Notes under the pieces: generated by a model
Seen by the model: the letters and a program-made list of their open reading frames with translations, nothing else
The model's database searches: none
Told to the model about the DNA's origin: nothing
Made by a program: the position numbers and the translations under genes
DNA from: Xylanibacter rarus
Lineage (GTDB): Bacteria; Bacteroidota; Bacteroidia; Bacteroidales; Bacteroidaceae
Assembly: GCF_001275135.1 (NCBI RefSeq)
Contig: NZ_LFQU01000029.1
Location: forward strand, 1-36,449
Direction of reading: 5' to 3'
DNA: 36,449 bases
In this document: positions 18,928 to 25,971 of the stretch, one piece after another
How positions within the stretch are numbered: the stretch's first letter is position 1
How the letters are laid out: every line of letters begins with the position of its first letter

Positions 18928-19965
18928 TTATATGTTTGCTGAAATCTGTGTTTCCGCCGTATGTGCGGCGTGTCTCTTCTTGGTGAATGCCAGCGCTGCC
19001 CATCCGTATATGCCGAGCAGTATGACCAGCATGGTCTGCACCGTGTGTACTATCAGCACAAAGTAGAGGGCGTTAGTGTCGCTCACGCCGTAGAGGATGA
19101 GCATGGTCTTCACGGCAAAATGCCACGGACCGGCTCCGTTAGGCGTTGGGACAATCACTGCAATGCTGCCCACCACAAACGTTACAAGGGCGCACTGGAA
19201 GCCCAGCGACGACGTGAAGTCGAAGCAGAAGAACGTCAGGTAGTAATGCAGAAAATAGCTTACCCATATCCCAAGAGTGTAAAATATGAACAAGGGAACG
19301 TTCTTTACGCTTTTCAGCGATATCACTCCCTGCCATATTCCGCCCATGGTGGCTTTCACCTTATTATATATTGAGAGCTTTTTTAGCAGTATGTGAATCA
19401 AGAAAATTGCGGCTATGGCGCATGCTGCGGTTACGATATAGCCTGTGGTTGAGAACCGGTTGATGATAGAATCCATGCTTGTGCCGGTCTTTGAGAAGAA
19501 TGTCGTGAACACTCTCATCTGCATCAGCAGTGTCAGCATGGTGACAAACAGCATGAGCAGTGTGTCGATGGCTCTTTCGGTAACAACGGTTCCGAGAGCT
19601 TTCGGAAACGACACGCCGTCGTATCTCTTGAGCACTCCGCAGCGCGTGAACTCTCCGATGCGGGGTATTACGAGGCTTGCTGCATAAGAAAGGAATATCG
19701 AGTTGACCGACGTTGAACTTCTGGGATATTCGCCGACAGGCTCAAGCGTCTGTCGCCATCTCCATCCGCGGAACATCTGGGCAAGTATGCCGAACGGGAA
19801 CGACAGCAGCATCCATGTCCAGCTCATCTCGTTGATGAGTATGTTCTCGATGCTTCTGAAGTCGAAGTCGCGGTACATCCAATAGAGTATCGCCCCGCCG
19901 AACAGCAGCGGAAATGCTATTTTGAGTATGTTGTTTACTGTTTTTCTTGTATTCACGCTTGCCAA
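18928..19965 (-). CDS. Lysylphosphatidylglycerol synthase TM-like / flippase-like membrane protein
   Basis: The 345-residue product is an integral inner-membrane protein of the UPF0104 / LPG_synthase_TM type, with about eight hydrophobic segments. Family marks are RGWRWRQTLEP after the second segment, the SYAASLVIPRIGEFTRCGVLKR block, TERAIDTLL, and a late VPTPNGAGPWHF. Members include the lipid-flipping half of MprF and several uncharacterised proteins; this one lacks the soluble transferase domain, so no lipid lysylation is expected from it. A lipid or isoprenoid-linked substrate is an inference. It is the first gene of a likely two-gene unit with pepD. Confidence 0.85.
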   Translation of the reverse strand: MASVNTRKTVNNILKIAFPLLFGGAILYWMYRDFDFRSIENILINEMSWTWMLLSFPFGILAQMFRGWRWRQTLEPVGEYPRSSTSVNSIFLSYAASLVIPRIGEFTRCGVLKRYDGVSFPKALGTVVTERAIDTLLMLFVTMLTLLMQMRVFTTFFSKTGTSMDSIINRFSTTGYIVTAACAIAAIFLIHILLKKLSIYNKVKATMGGIWQGVISLKSVKNVPLFIFYTLGIWVSYFLHYYLTFFCFDFTSSLGFQCALVTFVVGSIAVIVPTPNGAGPWHFAVKTMLILYGVSDTNALYFVLIVHTVQTMLVILLGIYGWAALAFTKKRHAAHTAETQISANI

Positions 19966-20062
19966 ATGTTTTCTTTCCAGACCGCGCAGAGCCTTGCTTA
20001 AGCCTTGTGGCTTGCTGTCGACCCATGCCTCATTCGGTCTGCCGCATGCATTATTGTCTATG

Positions 20063-20070
20063 CAAACTTA
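20063..20070 (-). promoter_or_regulatory. Candidate -7 element for the flippase-like gene
   Basis: The minus strand reads TAAGTTTG followed by C, matching TAnnTTTG. The start would be near 20056 with a leader of about 90 nt. A TTTG lies upstream but at only 12 bp, shorter than the usual 19-20, so the -33 part is not supported. Confidence 0.42.
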
Positions 20071-20868
20071 CAATTTTTTTTTCAAAATACGCGTCTTGAC
20101 ACTAAAGAATTATATTTTCTTTAGAGCTTTTTTGCCGTTGTGTGCGGTATGTGTGTACGCTTGTTGCCGTAAGGTGTATGGTTTATTGCCCTGATGCACA
20201 CGTTTTTATGTATAATGGGGGCTTGGTCTTGGACGCAGATGTTCAGCTAGAATACATGGTCGTTCATCACAAATATGCCGCCGAAGTCTGTCGTCCGGCT
20301 CCTTCTGTTTTCGTATCTTTTCTTGAGATATGCCGCAATGGTCCTGTCGTTATGCTTGTCCGCACTGGACTATATTCGGCTAAAGCTATTGTTGCAGCAT
20401 GGCAGCTTGCCGTATCATGAGTTTGTTTTGCTTGATGATTTTGTGCAGTTCCAGGTGGCAACGGTATTGCAGCGGCTGTCATATTGGCCTTCATGGTGGA
20501 GGGTGTACAGATGTATGCCTTTTGTAAAGATAACAGGAAAATGCATGGACGGAAAGTTTCTATGTTTTGTTTGGTCTTGTCTGGTGATGATATCTTTTGC
20601 CCGGTACATGCCATAAACTTGGCAGGCATATCGCAGACATGCAGATAAATTGTTGCAGGAAAACGCCTTTGTAACGATATTTTATTATCATTTTAATATG
20701 TAATACAGCGGCAATGTTGGATAATAGTTATATTTTTGCAAAATAAATTAATATAAGTGTTATTGCTGTTGCAGCGCCGGCCGTATGCCGTATTTGCCGC
20801 AGTGCCGGCCATGATGCATGCAACAGGGACATGAAAACGGACAAACAATAATCAAAGAAGTAGGAGTT
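20071..20868. other. Long divergent intergenic region with no supported gene
   Basis: About 800 bases separate the flippase-like gene (minus) from ppk (plus). Overlapping open frames of 113 codons (plus, 20275-20616) and 120 codons (minus, 20267-20629) exist, but neither has a recognisable domain or a convincing start, and they are mutual shadows. None of the repeat families found elsewhere in the window occurs here. The last 140 bases hold the probable ppk promoter and leader. Confidence 0.5.
20731..20738 (+). promoter_or_regulatory. Candidate -7 element for ppk
   Basis: TATTTTTG followed by C matches TAnnTTTG. The start would be near 20745, giving a leader of about 124 nt before the ATG at 20869. 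No clear TTTG is present 19-20 bp upstream. Confidence 0.42.
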
Positions 20869-22950
20869 ATGGCCAAGAACAAAAAGGAGAAACGTTATGT
20901 TGAGCGTGATGTAAGCTGGATGTATTTTAACCATCGCATACTTCAGGAGGCTCAGAAGGAAAACATACCATTGCTTGAAAGACTCTCATTTTTGGGTATT
21001 TATTCTAACAACCTCGACGAGTTTTTCCGTGTACGTATGGCTTCGCTCAGCCGTCTGCTTGAGTCTGACAATAAGGAAGTGCGCAGACAGCACGACACGA
21101 TATGCAAGACCATGGCGAAGATAAACAAGCTCAACTCTGCCTACAGCCAGGAGTACACCTTGGCTATAGACCATGTGTTCGACTGCCTGGAGAAGCATAA
21201 CATAAGAATGCTTGACGAGACGCAGCTGAACGATGAGCAGAAAAGATTTCTGACAAACTTCTTTCACGAGCGCCTTAACGGCTACACAAACCCTATATGG
21301 TATTCGGAGATAGGCGAGATAGGGCAGCTTGAGGACAACCGTATTTATCTTCTTGTCAGAAAGACCGACATAACGAGCGGTTCGTCGCGCCCGAAGAGCA
21401 GTCTGGCCATAATAAAGGTGCCCGACAGGGAGAACGGACGCTTTATCAAGTTGCCGTCGTCGGACGGCTTCGACAATATAATGTATCTCGACGATGTAGT
21501 TAGATACTGCCTTCCGCTGATATTCATCGGCTTCAAGCCGGCCGTATTTGAGTCATATTCGTTTAAGTTTACAAAGGATGCCGAGATGGAGATGGACAAC
21601 GACTCCGACTACGGCGTGCTTGAGAAAATTGCCAAGGGCGTGAGCAGCCGCAGGCACGGCGAGCCCGTGAGACTTATCTATGACAAGAGCATGCCCAAGG
21701 AGATGAAGAAGAAACTGATGAGCAAGCTCAACGTGAGCAAGCTCGATGTGTCTTTGGGCAGCAGCCGTTATCAGAACCACAAAGATCTGATGGGATTCCC
21801 CGACTGCGGCCACGACGAACTGAAATATCCGAAGTGGGCTCACGTGATGAAGCCTGAATTCCTTGCTCAGGAGAGCATTCTTGACCAGATACGCCGCAAG
21901 GACCTCTTCATCCATGTGCCGTATCACTCGTTCGACGGGTATATCCGTCTGCTGCGTGAGGCTGCGCTGAAGCCGGAGGTTAAGACGATAAAGACCACAT
22001 TGTACCGACTGGCCAAAGACTCAAAGGTGGTTAAGGCACTGATATGCGCCGCACGCAATGGCAAGAAGGTTACGGCCGTGGTTGAGCTTCTTGCCCGTTT
22101 CGACGAGGAGAGCAACATACGCTGGAGCAAGCGCATGCAGGAAGAAGGCATAAACGTGATATATGGCGTGGAGGGACTTAAGGTTCACTCTAAACTGCTC
22201 TATATAGAGTCGACCAAAGGCAGCATTGCCTGTGTGGGTACGGGCAACTTCCATGAAGGCAACGCCAAGGTGTACACCGACTATCTGATGATGACGGCGC
22301 GCAAGAGTATTGTGGCTGAGGTTAAGAAGGTGTTCGACTTTATCGACCGCCCGTTCTCGCAGTTCAGGTTCAGAGAGCTTATGGTGTCGCCAAACTCGAT
22401 GAAGACAAGGATAATAAGTCTTATCGACAAGGAGATAAAGAATGCACGCTCGGGCCGCGAGGCATGGATAAAGATGAAGATAAACCATATAACCGAGCCG
22501 GACGTTGTAGAGAAACTTTATGCCGCCTCGAAGGCCGGCGTGAAGATAGACATCGTGCTCAGGGGCAACTGCTCGCTCGTAACAAGCCGTCAGGGACTTT
22601 GCGGCAACATACATGCCGTTGGTATAATAGACCGCTATCTGGAGCATTCGCGCATACTGATATTCGGCAATGCCGGCAATCCGAAGTTCTTTATCGGCAG
22701 TGCCGACTGGATGCCGCGCAACCTGCTCAACCGCATCGAGGTGATGGCTCCGGTTTATGACGAGGACATGAAGAAAGACCTTATGCGCACAGTTGACTAC
22801 GGACTGCGCGACACCACCAACGGACGCATCGTGGACGGCAGCGGAGCCAACGTGATACAGGAGGTTGAAGACGGTCGTCCGTTCCGCTCGCAGGAGGAGC
22901 TTTACAACGCATATATGGCTGAAGCCAGGGCTGCCGGTCAGGACGAATGA
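20869..22950 (+). CDS. ppk: Polyphosphate kinase 1
   Basis: PPK1 makes inorganic polyphosphate from ATP, reversibly. The 693-residue product has the N-terminal helical domain (RDVSWMYFNHRIL, NLDEFFRVRM) and two phospholipase-D-like catalytic domains. The two active-site histidines fall at His440 in LKVHSKLLYI (phosphorylated in the family) and His593 in YLEHSRILIF, close to their positions in the E. coli enzyme. TGNFHEGNAKVYTDY is the typical loop after the first. The ATG at 20869 is chosen because GTAGGAG lies just upstream and the protein then begins AKNKKEKRYVERDVSW; an upstream in-frame ATG at 20818 is less likely. It forms a unit with the Ppx/GppA gene, split by a 22-bp-unit array that begins 10 bp after the stop. 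Confidence 0.96.
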   Translation: MAKNKKEKRYVERDVSWMYFNHRILQEAQKENIPLLERLSFLGIYSNNLDEFFRVRMASLSRLLESDNKEVRRQHDTICKTMAKINKLNSAYSQEYTLAIDHVFDCLEKHNIRMLDETQLNDEQKRFLTNFFHERLNGYTNPIWYSEIGEIGQLEDNRIYLLVRKTDITSGSSRPKSSLAIIKVPDRENGRFIKLPSSDGFDNIMYLDDVVRYCLPLIFIGFKPAVFESYSFKFTKDAEMEMDNDSDYGVLEKIAKGVSSRRHGEPVRLIYDKSMPKEMKKKLMSKLNVSKLDVSLGSSRYQNHKDLMGFPDCGHDELKYPKWAHVMKPEFLAQESILDQIRRKDLFIHVPYHSFDGYIRLLREAALKPEVKTIKTTLYRLAKDSKVVKALICAARNGKKVTAVVELLARFDEESNIRWSKRMQEEGINVIYGVEGLKVHSKLLYIESTKGSIACVGTGNFHEGNAKVYTDYLMMTARKSIVAEVKKVFDFIDRPFSQFRFRELMVSPNSMKTRIISLIDKEIKNARSGREAWIKMKINHITEPDVVEKLYAASKAGVKIDIVLRGNCSLVTSRQGLCGNIHAVGIIDRYLEHSRILIFGNAGNPKFFIGSADWMPRNLLNRIEVMAPVYDEDMKKDLMRTVDYGLRDTTNGRIVDGSGANVIQEVEDGRPFRSQEELYNAYMAEARAAGQDE

Positions 22951-22959
22951 TTTCGGTCT

Positions 22960-23047
22960 GTTTCCAAAAGGTGGCATTTTGGCCTGTAAAAGGTGCCCTT
23001 TCGTCATGTAAAAGACGGCCTTTTGCAGTCTAAAACATGATCTTTTG
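22960..23047. repeat. Four-unit 22-bp quasi-palindrome array, copy P3
   Basis: The units start at 22960, 22982, 23004 and 23026. The NTTTYG block recurs at 22976, 22998, 23020 and 23042, exactly 22 bp apart. Unit 2 contains AAAGG-tgc-CCTTT. It lies inside the ppk-ppx gap, so it would be part of a read-through mRNA, starting 10 bp after the ppk stop and ending about 100 bp before the ppx start. Confidence 0.9.
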
Positions 23048-23148
23048 TGTTATGACTTATAACGGCCTGTGTGTCAATGTGTTACACGACACATGGCTTG
23101 CCGTGTGAAATGATGATTTGATAAACAGTTTTAAAATTAAAAACAGAT

Positions 23149-24090
23149 ATGAGATTAGCAGCTATTGATATAGGTTCTAACGGAGCGCGACTGCTCATAA
23201 AGAACTTCAGAACAACCGAAGACGGCACGCAGCAGATATCACGCGTGATGTATATGCGTGTGCCCCTGCGCCTGGGTTCAGACGTATTTACGCTCGGCAA
23301 GATTTCTAAGGAGCGTATGCTCATGATGAAGCACATGCTCAAGGCTTTCAAGCAGATAATGAAACTCAACCAGGTTGACGACTACAGGGCATGCGCCACA
23401 TCGGCCATGCGTGACGCCGAGAACGGCAAGAAGGTGCTCAACAAGCTCCGCAAGTCAACAGGCATAGACATAGAGATTATCAACGGCAGGGAAGAGGCGC
23501 GACTGCTGTGCAACAACATCGTTGAGAACATCGGCAGCGCAAAGGGCAACTATGCCTATATCGACGTAGGCGGAGGCAGCACTGAGATTTCTCTGCTTCA
23601 CGACGGTGCGCTCACTCACAGCCAGTCGTACAACATCGGTACGCTGAGAATGTTGGGTGGCATGGTGTCGAAGGAGACCGTCGAGAAGATGAAGGCCGAC
23701 CTGAAAAGATTTGCCAAGGACATGCCCGACATAAGGATAATAGGTTCGGGCGGAAACATAAACAAGCTGTTCAAGCTTACACATGCAAAGCGCGAAAACA
23801 GATATGTTACGGTTGATGAGATAAAAGACCTTTACTCTAAGCTGAAGGTGCTAAGTGTAGAGGAGCGCATAGAGCAGTATGGGCTCAAGGTAGACCGTGC
23901 AGACGTTATCATTCCTGCAGCCGAGATATTCATCACGGCGGCCGAGGCTCTTGGCTGCGACTCAGTGCAGGTGCCTAACATAAGCCTTGCCGACAGCATT
24001 GTAGACGGATTTTACCGCGACAAGTATTCAGCCTGCGACATCAAGCCTGAGCAAAGCGACGCTGATGAGGTAGGCGATGATGAAGACTGA
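23149..24090 (+). CDS. Ppx/GppA phosphatase family protein (probable exopolyphosphatase)
   Basis: The family degrades polyphosphate chains (Ppx) or the pentaphosphate pppGpp (GppA). The 313-residue product is the short form with only the two actin-like ATPase-fold domains: IDIGSNGARLLI at the start (phosphate 1 loop), then ATSAMRDAEN, NGREEARLL and YIDVGGGSTEIS (phosphate 2 loop), and IGSGGNINKL. The C-terminal HD-type domain of long Ppx proteins is absent. Placement 198 bp after ppk on the same strand favours polyphosphate turnover, though GppA activity cannot be excluded. The acidic tail (EQSDADEVGDDED) is not part of the fold. A strong terminator follows. Confidence 0.9.
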   Translation: MRLAAIDIGSNGARLLIKNFRTTEDGTQQISRVMYMRVPLRLGSDVFTLGKISKERMLMMKHMLKAFKQIMKLNQVDDYRACATSAMRDAENGKKVLNKLRKSTGIDIEIINGREEARLLCNNIVENIGSAKGNYAYIDVGGGSTEISLLHDGALTHSQSYNIGTLRMLGGMVSKETVEKMKADLKRFAKDMPDIRIIGSGGNINKLFKLTHAKRENRYVTVDEIKDLYSKLKVLSVEERIEQYGLKVDRADVIIPAAEIFITAAEALGCDSVQVPNISLADSIVDGFYRDKYSACDIKPEQSDADEVGDDED

Positions 24091-24144
24091 TGCTTCTGTG
24101 CAGCATCGTTGATGCGGCTTAAAAGAAGGTACAGAAATATATTC

Positions 24145-24191
24145 AGCATGACATTTTGTCTTGTAATTCAGACAAAATGTCATGCTTTTTT
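24145..24191 (+). terminator. Strong terminator after the Ppx/GppA gene
   Basis: A perfect 16-bp stem (AGCATGACATTTTGTC at 24145-24160, its complement at 24171-24186) with a 10-base loop is followed by a T6 run. It closes the ppk-ppx transcript and isolates the Hsp20 gene. Confidence 0.9.
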
Positions 24192-24298
24192 ATGCTGGTA
24201 CGTAAGTTGTAATATATCTTAGTGAGAGCCGACAACAAGATTTGAAGCTCATCACAGAACAGAAATAAAAAAACAATTAAAAATAGGAGAATATAATT

Positions 24299-24725
24299 AT
24301 GATACCAGTTAATCGCAAGAATTCATGGTTACCCGACGTGTTTAACGATTTCTTTGACACAGACTTCATGCCTAAGGCCAATGCCACTGCTCCGGCAATA
24401 AACGTAAAAGAGAGCGAAATAGATTATGAGGTTGAGGTTGCTGCGCCGGGAATGACGAAGGAAGACTTCAATGTTCATCTTAACCAGGACGGCGATTTGT
24501 CAATAAAGATGGAGAGCAAGAAGAACAATGCTGAGGAGGAGAAAAAAGGCTCACTATCTGCGTCGTGAATTTGCCTACAGCAAGTTTGAGCAGACACTGA
24601 TACTGCCCGACGATGTTGACAAGGAGAAGATATCAGCCAAAGTAAGCGACGGCGTGCTTACGGTTGTGCTTCCTAAGATACGCAAAGAGGAAAAGAATGT
24701 TGTGCGCCAGATTGTTGTAGGATAA
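24299..24725 (+). CDS. Hsp20-family small heat-shock protein, frameshifted
   Basis: Small heat-shock proteins hold unfolding proteins in the cytoplasm. The first part (from ATG 24299) gives MIPVNRKNSWLPDVFNDFF and the start of an alpha-crystallin domain (NVKESEIDYEVEVAAPGM, then NVHLNQDGDLSIKME). The frame then runs GAG AAA AAA GGC and ends in TGA at 24566-24568. The rest of the domain (HYLRREFAYSKFEQTLILP, KISAKVSDGVLTVVLPK) continues in another frame up to 24725. Removing one A from the A6 run at 24542-24547 joins the two as EEEKKAHYLRREF and gives about 141 residues, the normal length. The extra A is either a sequence error or a real loss of function. The gene is flanked by strong terminators, so it is a single-gene unit. 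No CIRCE-like operator was found. Confidence 0.92.
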
Positions 24726-24778
24726 CAGTTCGGCAGTCTGAAAGCAGACGGTAACTTTAATTGATAATATAAATTATA

Positions 24779-24831
24779 CTTTGTTGGTAAGCCGTGGAAC
24801 AGCGTTCCATGGCTTATCAACAAAGTTTTTT
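24779..24831 (+). terminator. Strong terminator after the Hsp20 gene
   Basis: A 22-bp stem (24779-24800 with 24804-24825, only a few G-T pairs) with a three-base loop is followed by a T6 run at 24826-24831. It begins 53 bp after the Hsp20 stop. Confidence 0.9.
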
Positions 24832-25023
24832 ATATCAGATGCTTGTCAGTGCCCTGTGTGGTCCTTGTCTTATGTCGGGCTGATTATTGTCTTTTACCTT
24901 ATTTACGCCCACGCTATATTAGTTGAGGATATGGCGGAAGTTCGCCCGGCGTAAGGTGAATGGCGGGCTTGATGCTGATTACCTATTGATGTTAAAGTCT
25001 GAGACTATAGGGTAAGGCAGGCT

Positions 25024-25560
25024 TTATTCGAACATTTCTTTCCATCGGCAGAACCTTTTCAGGCCTTCTTCGCCGTGTTTCGCAACGCTCTTTTCTGCCT
25101 GCTCGATGGTCTTTTCGCGGTCGAGCCGTGTCTTCGAGAAGAATTTGTCGGCATAGCATATCACCTGTTCTTCGAGCGTCTCGGGCAGCAGGTCGGTATG
25201 CGGCAGCGGAAGGTTGCGGCTTACAATCTCCTGAAGCGACAGTCCTGCGCCTGTATGCCGTTCGCATACGCGTGCATGGCGCGGCATTCCTTCGGCCTTG
25301 AGCATCTCGGCTCCGAGCACTCCGTGGCGTATATAGGGCTCATGGCCGTAGCATTTTATGTCGGGAGCGTCGGTCTTTATCACTCCTATGTCATGCAGCA
25401 TGGCAGCTTCCTCAATGAAGTTGAGGTCAAGATTCAGTTCGGGATGCCTGTCCGCTATGTCGAGAGCCTTGCGGGCTACGGCGCTGCTGTGGCGCAGAAG
25501 GATGTCTTTCAGCTCTGCATTGTCAGAATAATACTTGTCGATAATTTGTCTCCAGTTCAT
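25024..25560 (-). CDS. HD-domain phosphohydrolase-like protein
   Basis: The 178-residue cytoplasmic product is a compact single HD domain. Metal-site residues are in order: His24 in LRHSSAV, His56-Asp57 in MLHDIG, His79 in YIRHG, His102 in CERHTG and Asp138 in CYADKFFSK. HD proteins of this size act on nucleotides or phosphate esters; the substrate is not evident. It stands alone, with intergenic sequence on both sides. The ATG at 25560 is the only reasonable start. Confidence 0.85.
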   Translation of the reverse strand: MNWRQIIDKYYSDNAELKDILLRHSSAVARKALDIADRHPELNLDLNFIEEAAMLHDIGVIKTDAPDIKCYGHEPYIRHGVLGAEMLKAEGMPRHARVCERHTGAGLSLQEIVSRNLPLPHTDLLPETLEEQVICYADKFFSKTRLDREKTIEQAEKSVAKHGEEGLKRFCRWKEMFE

Positions 25561-25625
25561 TTTTTAAGTAGGATTAATTGTTTGGGTGCACGTCCGTTTT
25601 TCTTTATGTATATATTTAATAAAGC

Positions 25626-25830
25626 TTAAACTCGGCTCGGTCGTCAGTCGGCATATGGTTTTATCTGTTTTGTTTATTCATGCTTTCATCCGGCTTTTTG
25701 TTTTCTATGGTTGTCTTTTCGTGTGTCTTTTCTTCGCATAGCCATCCATGCCTGCGATAGATCAAACGAAAATCAGCCCAATATAAAGCAAAAAAACCGG
25801 CTGAATTCTAACGCCCGGTTCGGGCTAAAA
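25626..25830 (+). repeat. Dispersed ~200-bp element with terminal inverted repeats, copy R3
   Basis: It aligns end to end with the minus strand of 9453-9657. Shared blocks in order are ATTCATGCTTTCA, CTTTTTGTTT, GTCTTTT, CATAGCC, CGATA, CAATATAAAGCAAAAA and CTGAATT/CCGAATC. The termini (TTAAACTCGGCTCGG, and the inverse of CCCGGTTCGGGCTAA) still resemble each other but differ from those of R1. It fills most of the gap between the HD gene and the carboxyltransferase gene. Confidence 0.7.
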
Positions 25831-25861
25831 ACGGCCGGCATACAGTGGTTTCATTTATGAT

Positions 25862-25916
25862 ATTGTTGCCATAAGCCGGTTCGTCAATATTGGCAAGCCG
25901 GCCGTATGGCAACAAT
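25862..25916. repeat. Inverted repeat downstream of the carboxyltransferase gene
   Basis: ATTGTTGCCATA (25862-25873) is the perfect inverse complement of 25905-25916. An inner GCCGG/CCGGC pair extends the stem across a small bulge. There is no T-run on either side, so it is not a classic terminator, though it lies 56 bp after the stop of the minus-strand gene. Confidence 0.6.
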
Positions 25917-25927
25917 TAGCTATGGCA

Positions 25928-25960
25928 TCCCGGGCGTAGGGCTGTTCCGTCGGCCCGGGA
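25928..25960 (-). terminator. GC-rich hairpin just after the carboxyltransferase gene
   Basis: TCCCGGGC (25928-25935) pairs with GCCCGGGA (25953-25960). It begins 12 bp after the stop codon of the minus-strand gene. A T-run is lacking, so it could stabilise the 3' end or act in termination together with the neighbouring inverted repeat. Confidence 0.5.
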
Positions 25961-25971
25961 ATATGTTCGGA

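Noticed and set aside
20267-20629. Overlapping frames of 113 (plus) and 120 (minus) codons in the ppk upstream region
   Set aside because: They lie on opposite strands over the same bases, neither has a recognisable fold or a good start, and chance open frames of this size are expected here.
24542-24547. Programmed ribosomal frameshift in Hsp20
   Set aside because: A +1 shift is needed, there is no stimulatory structure or family precedent that I know of, and the same type of indel occurs in two unrelated genes, so an indel error or mutation is simpler.
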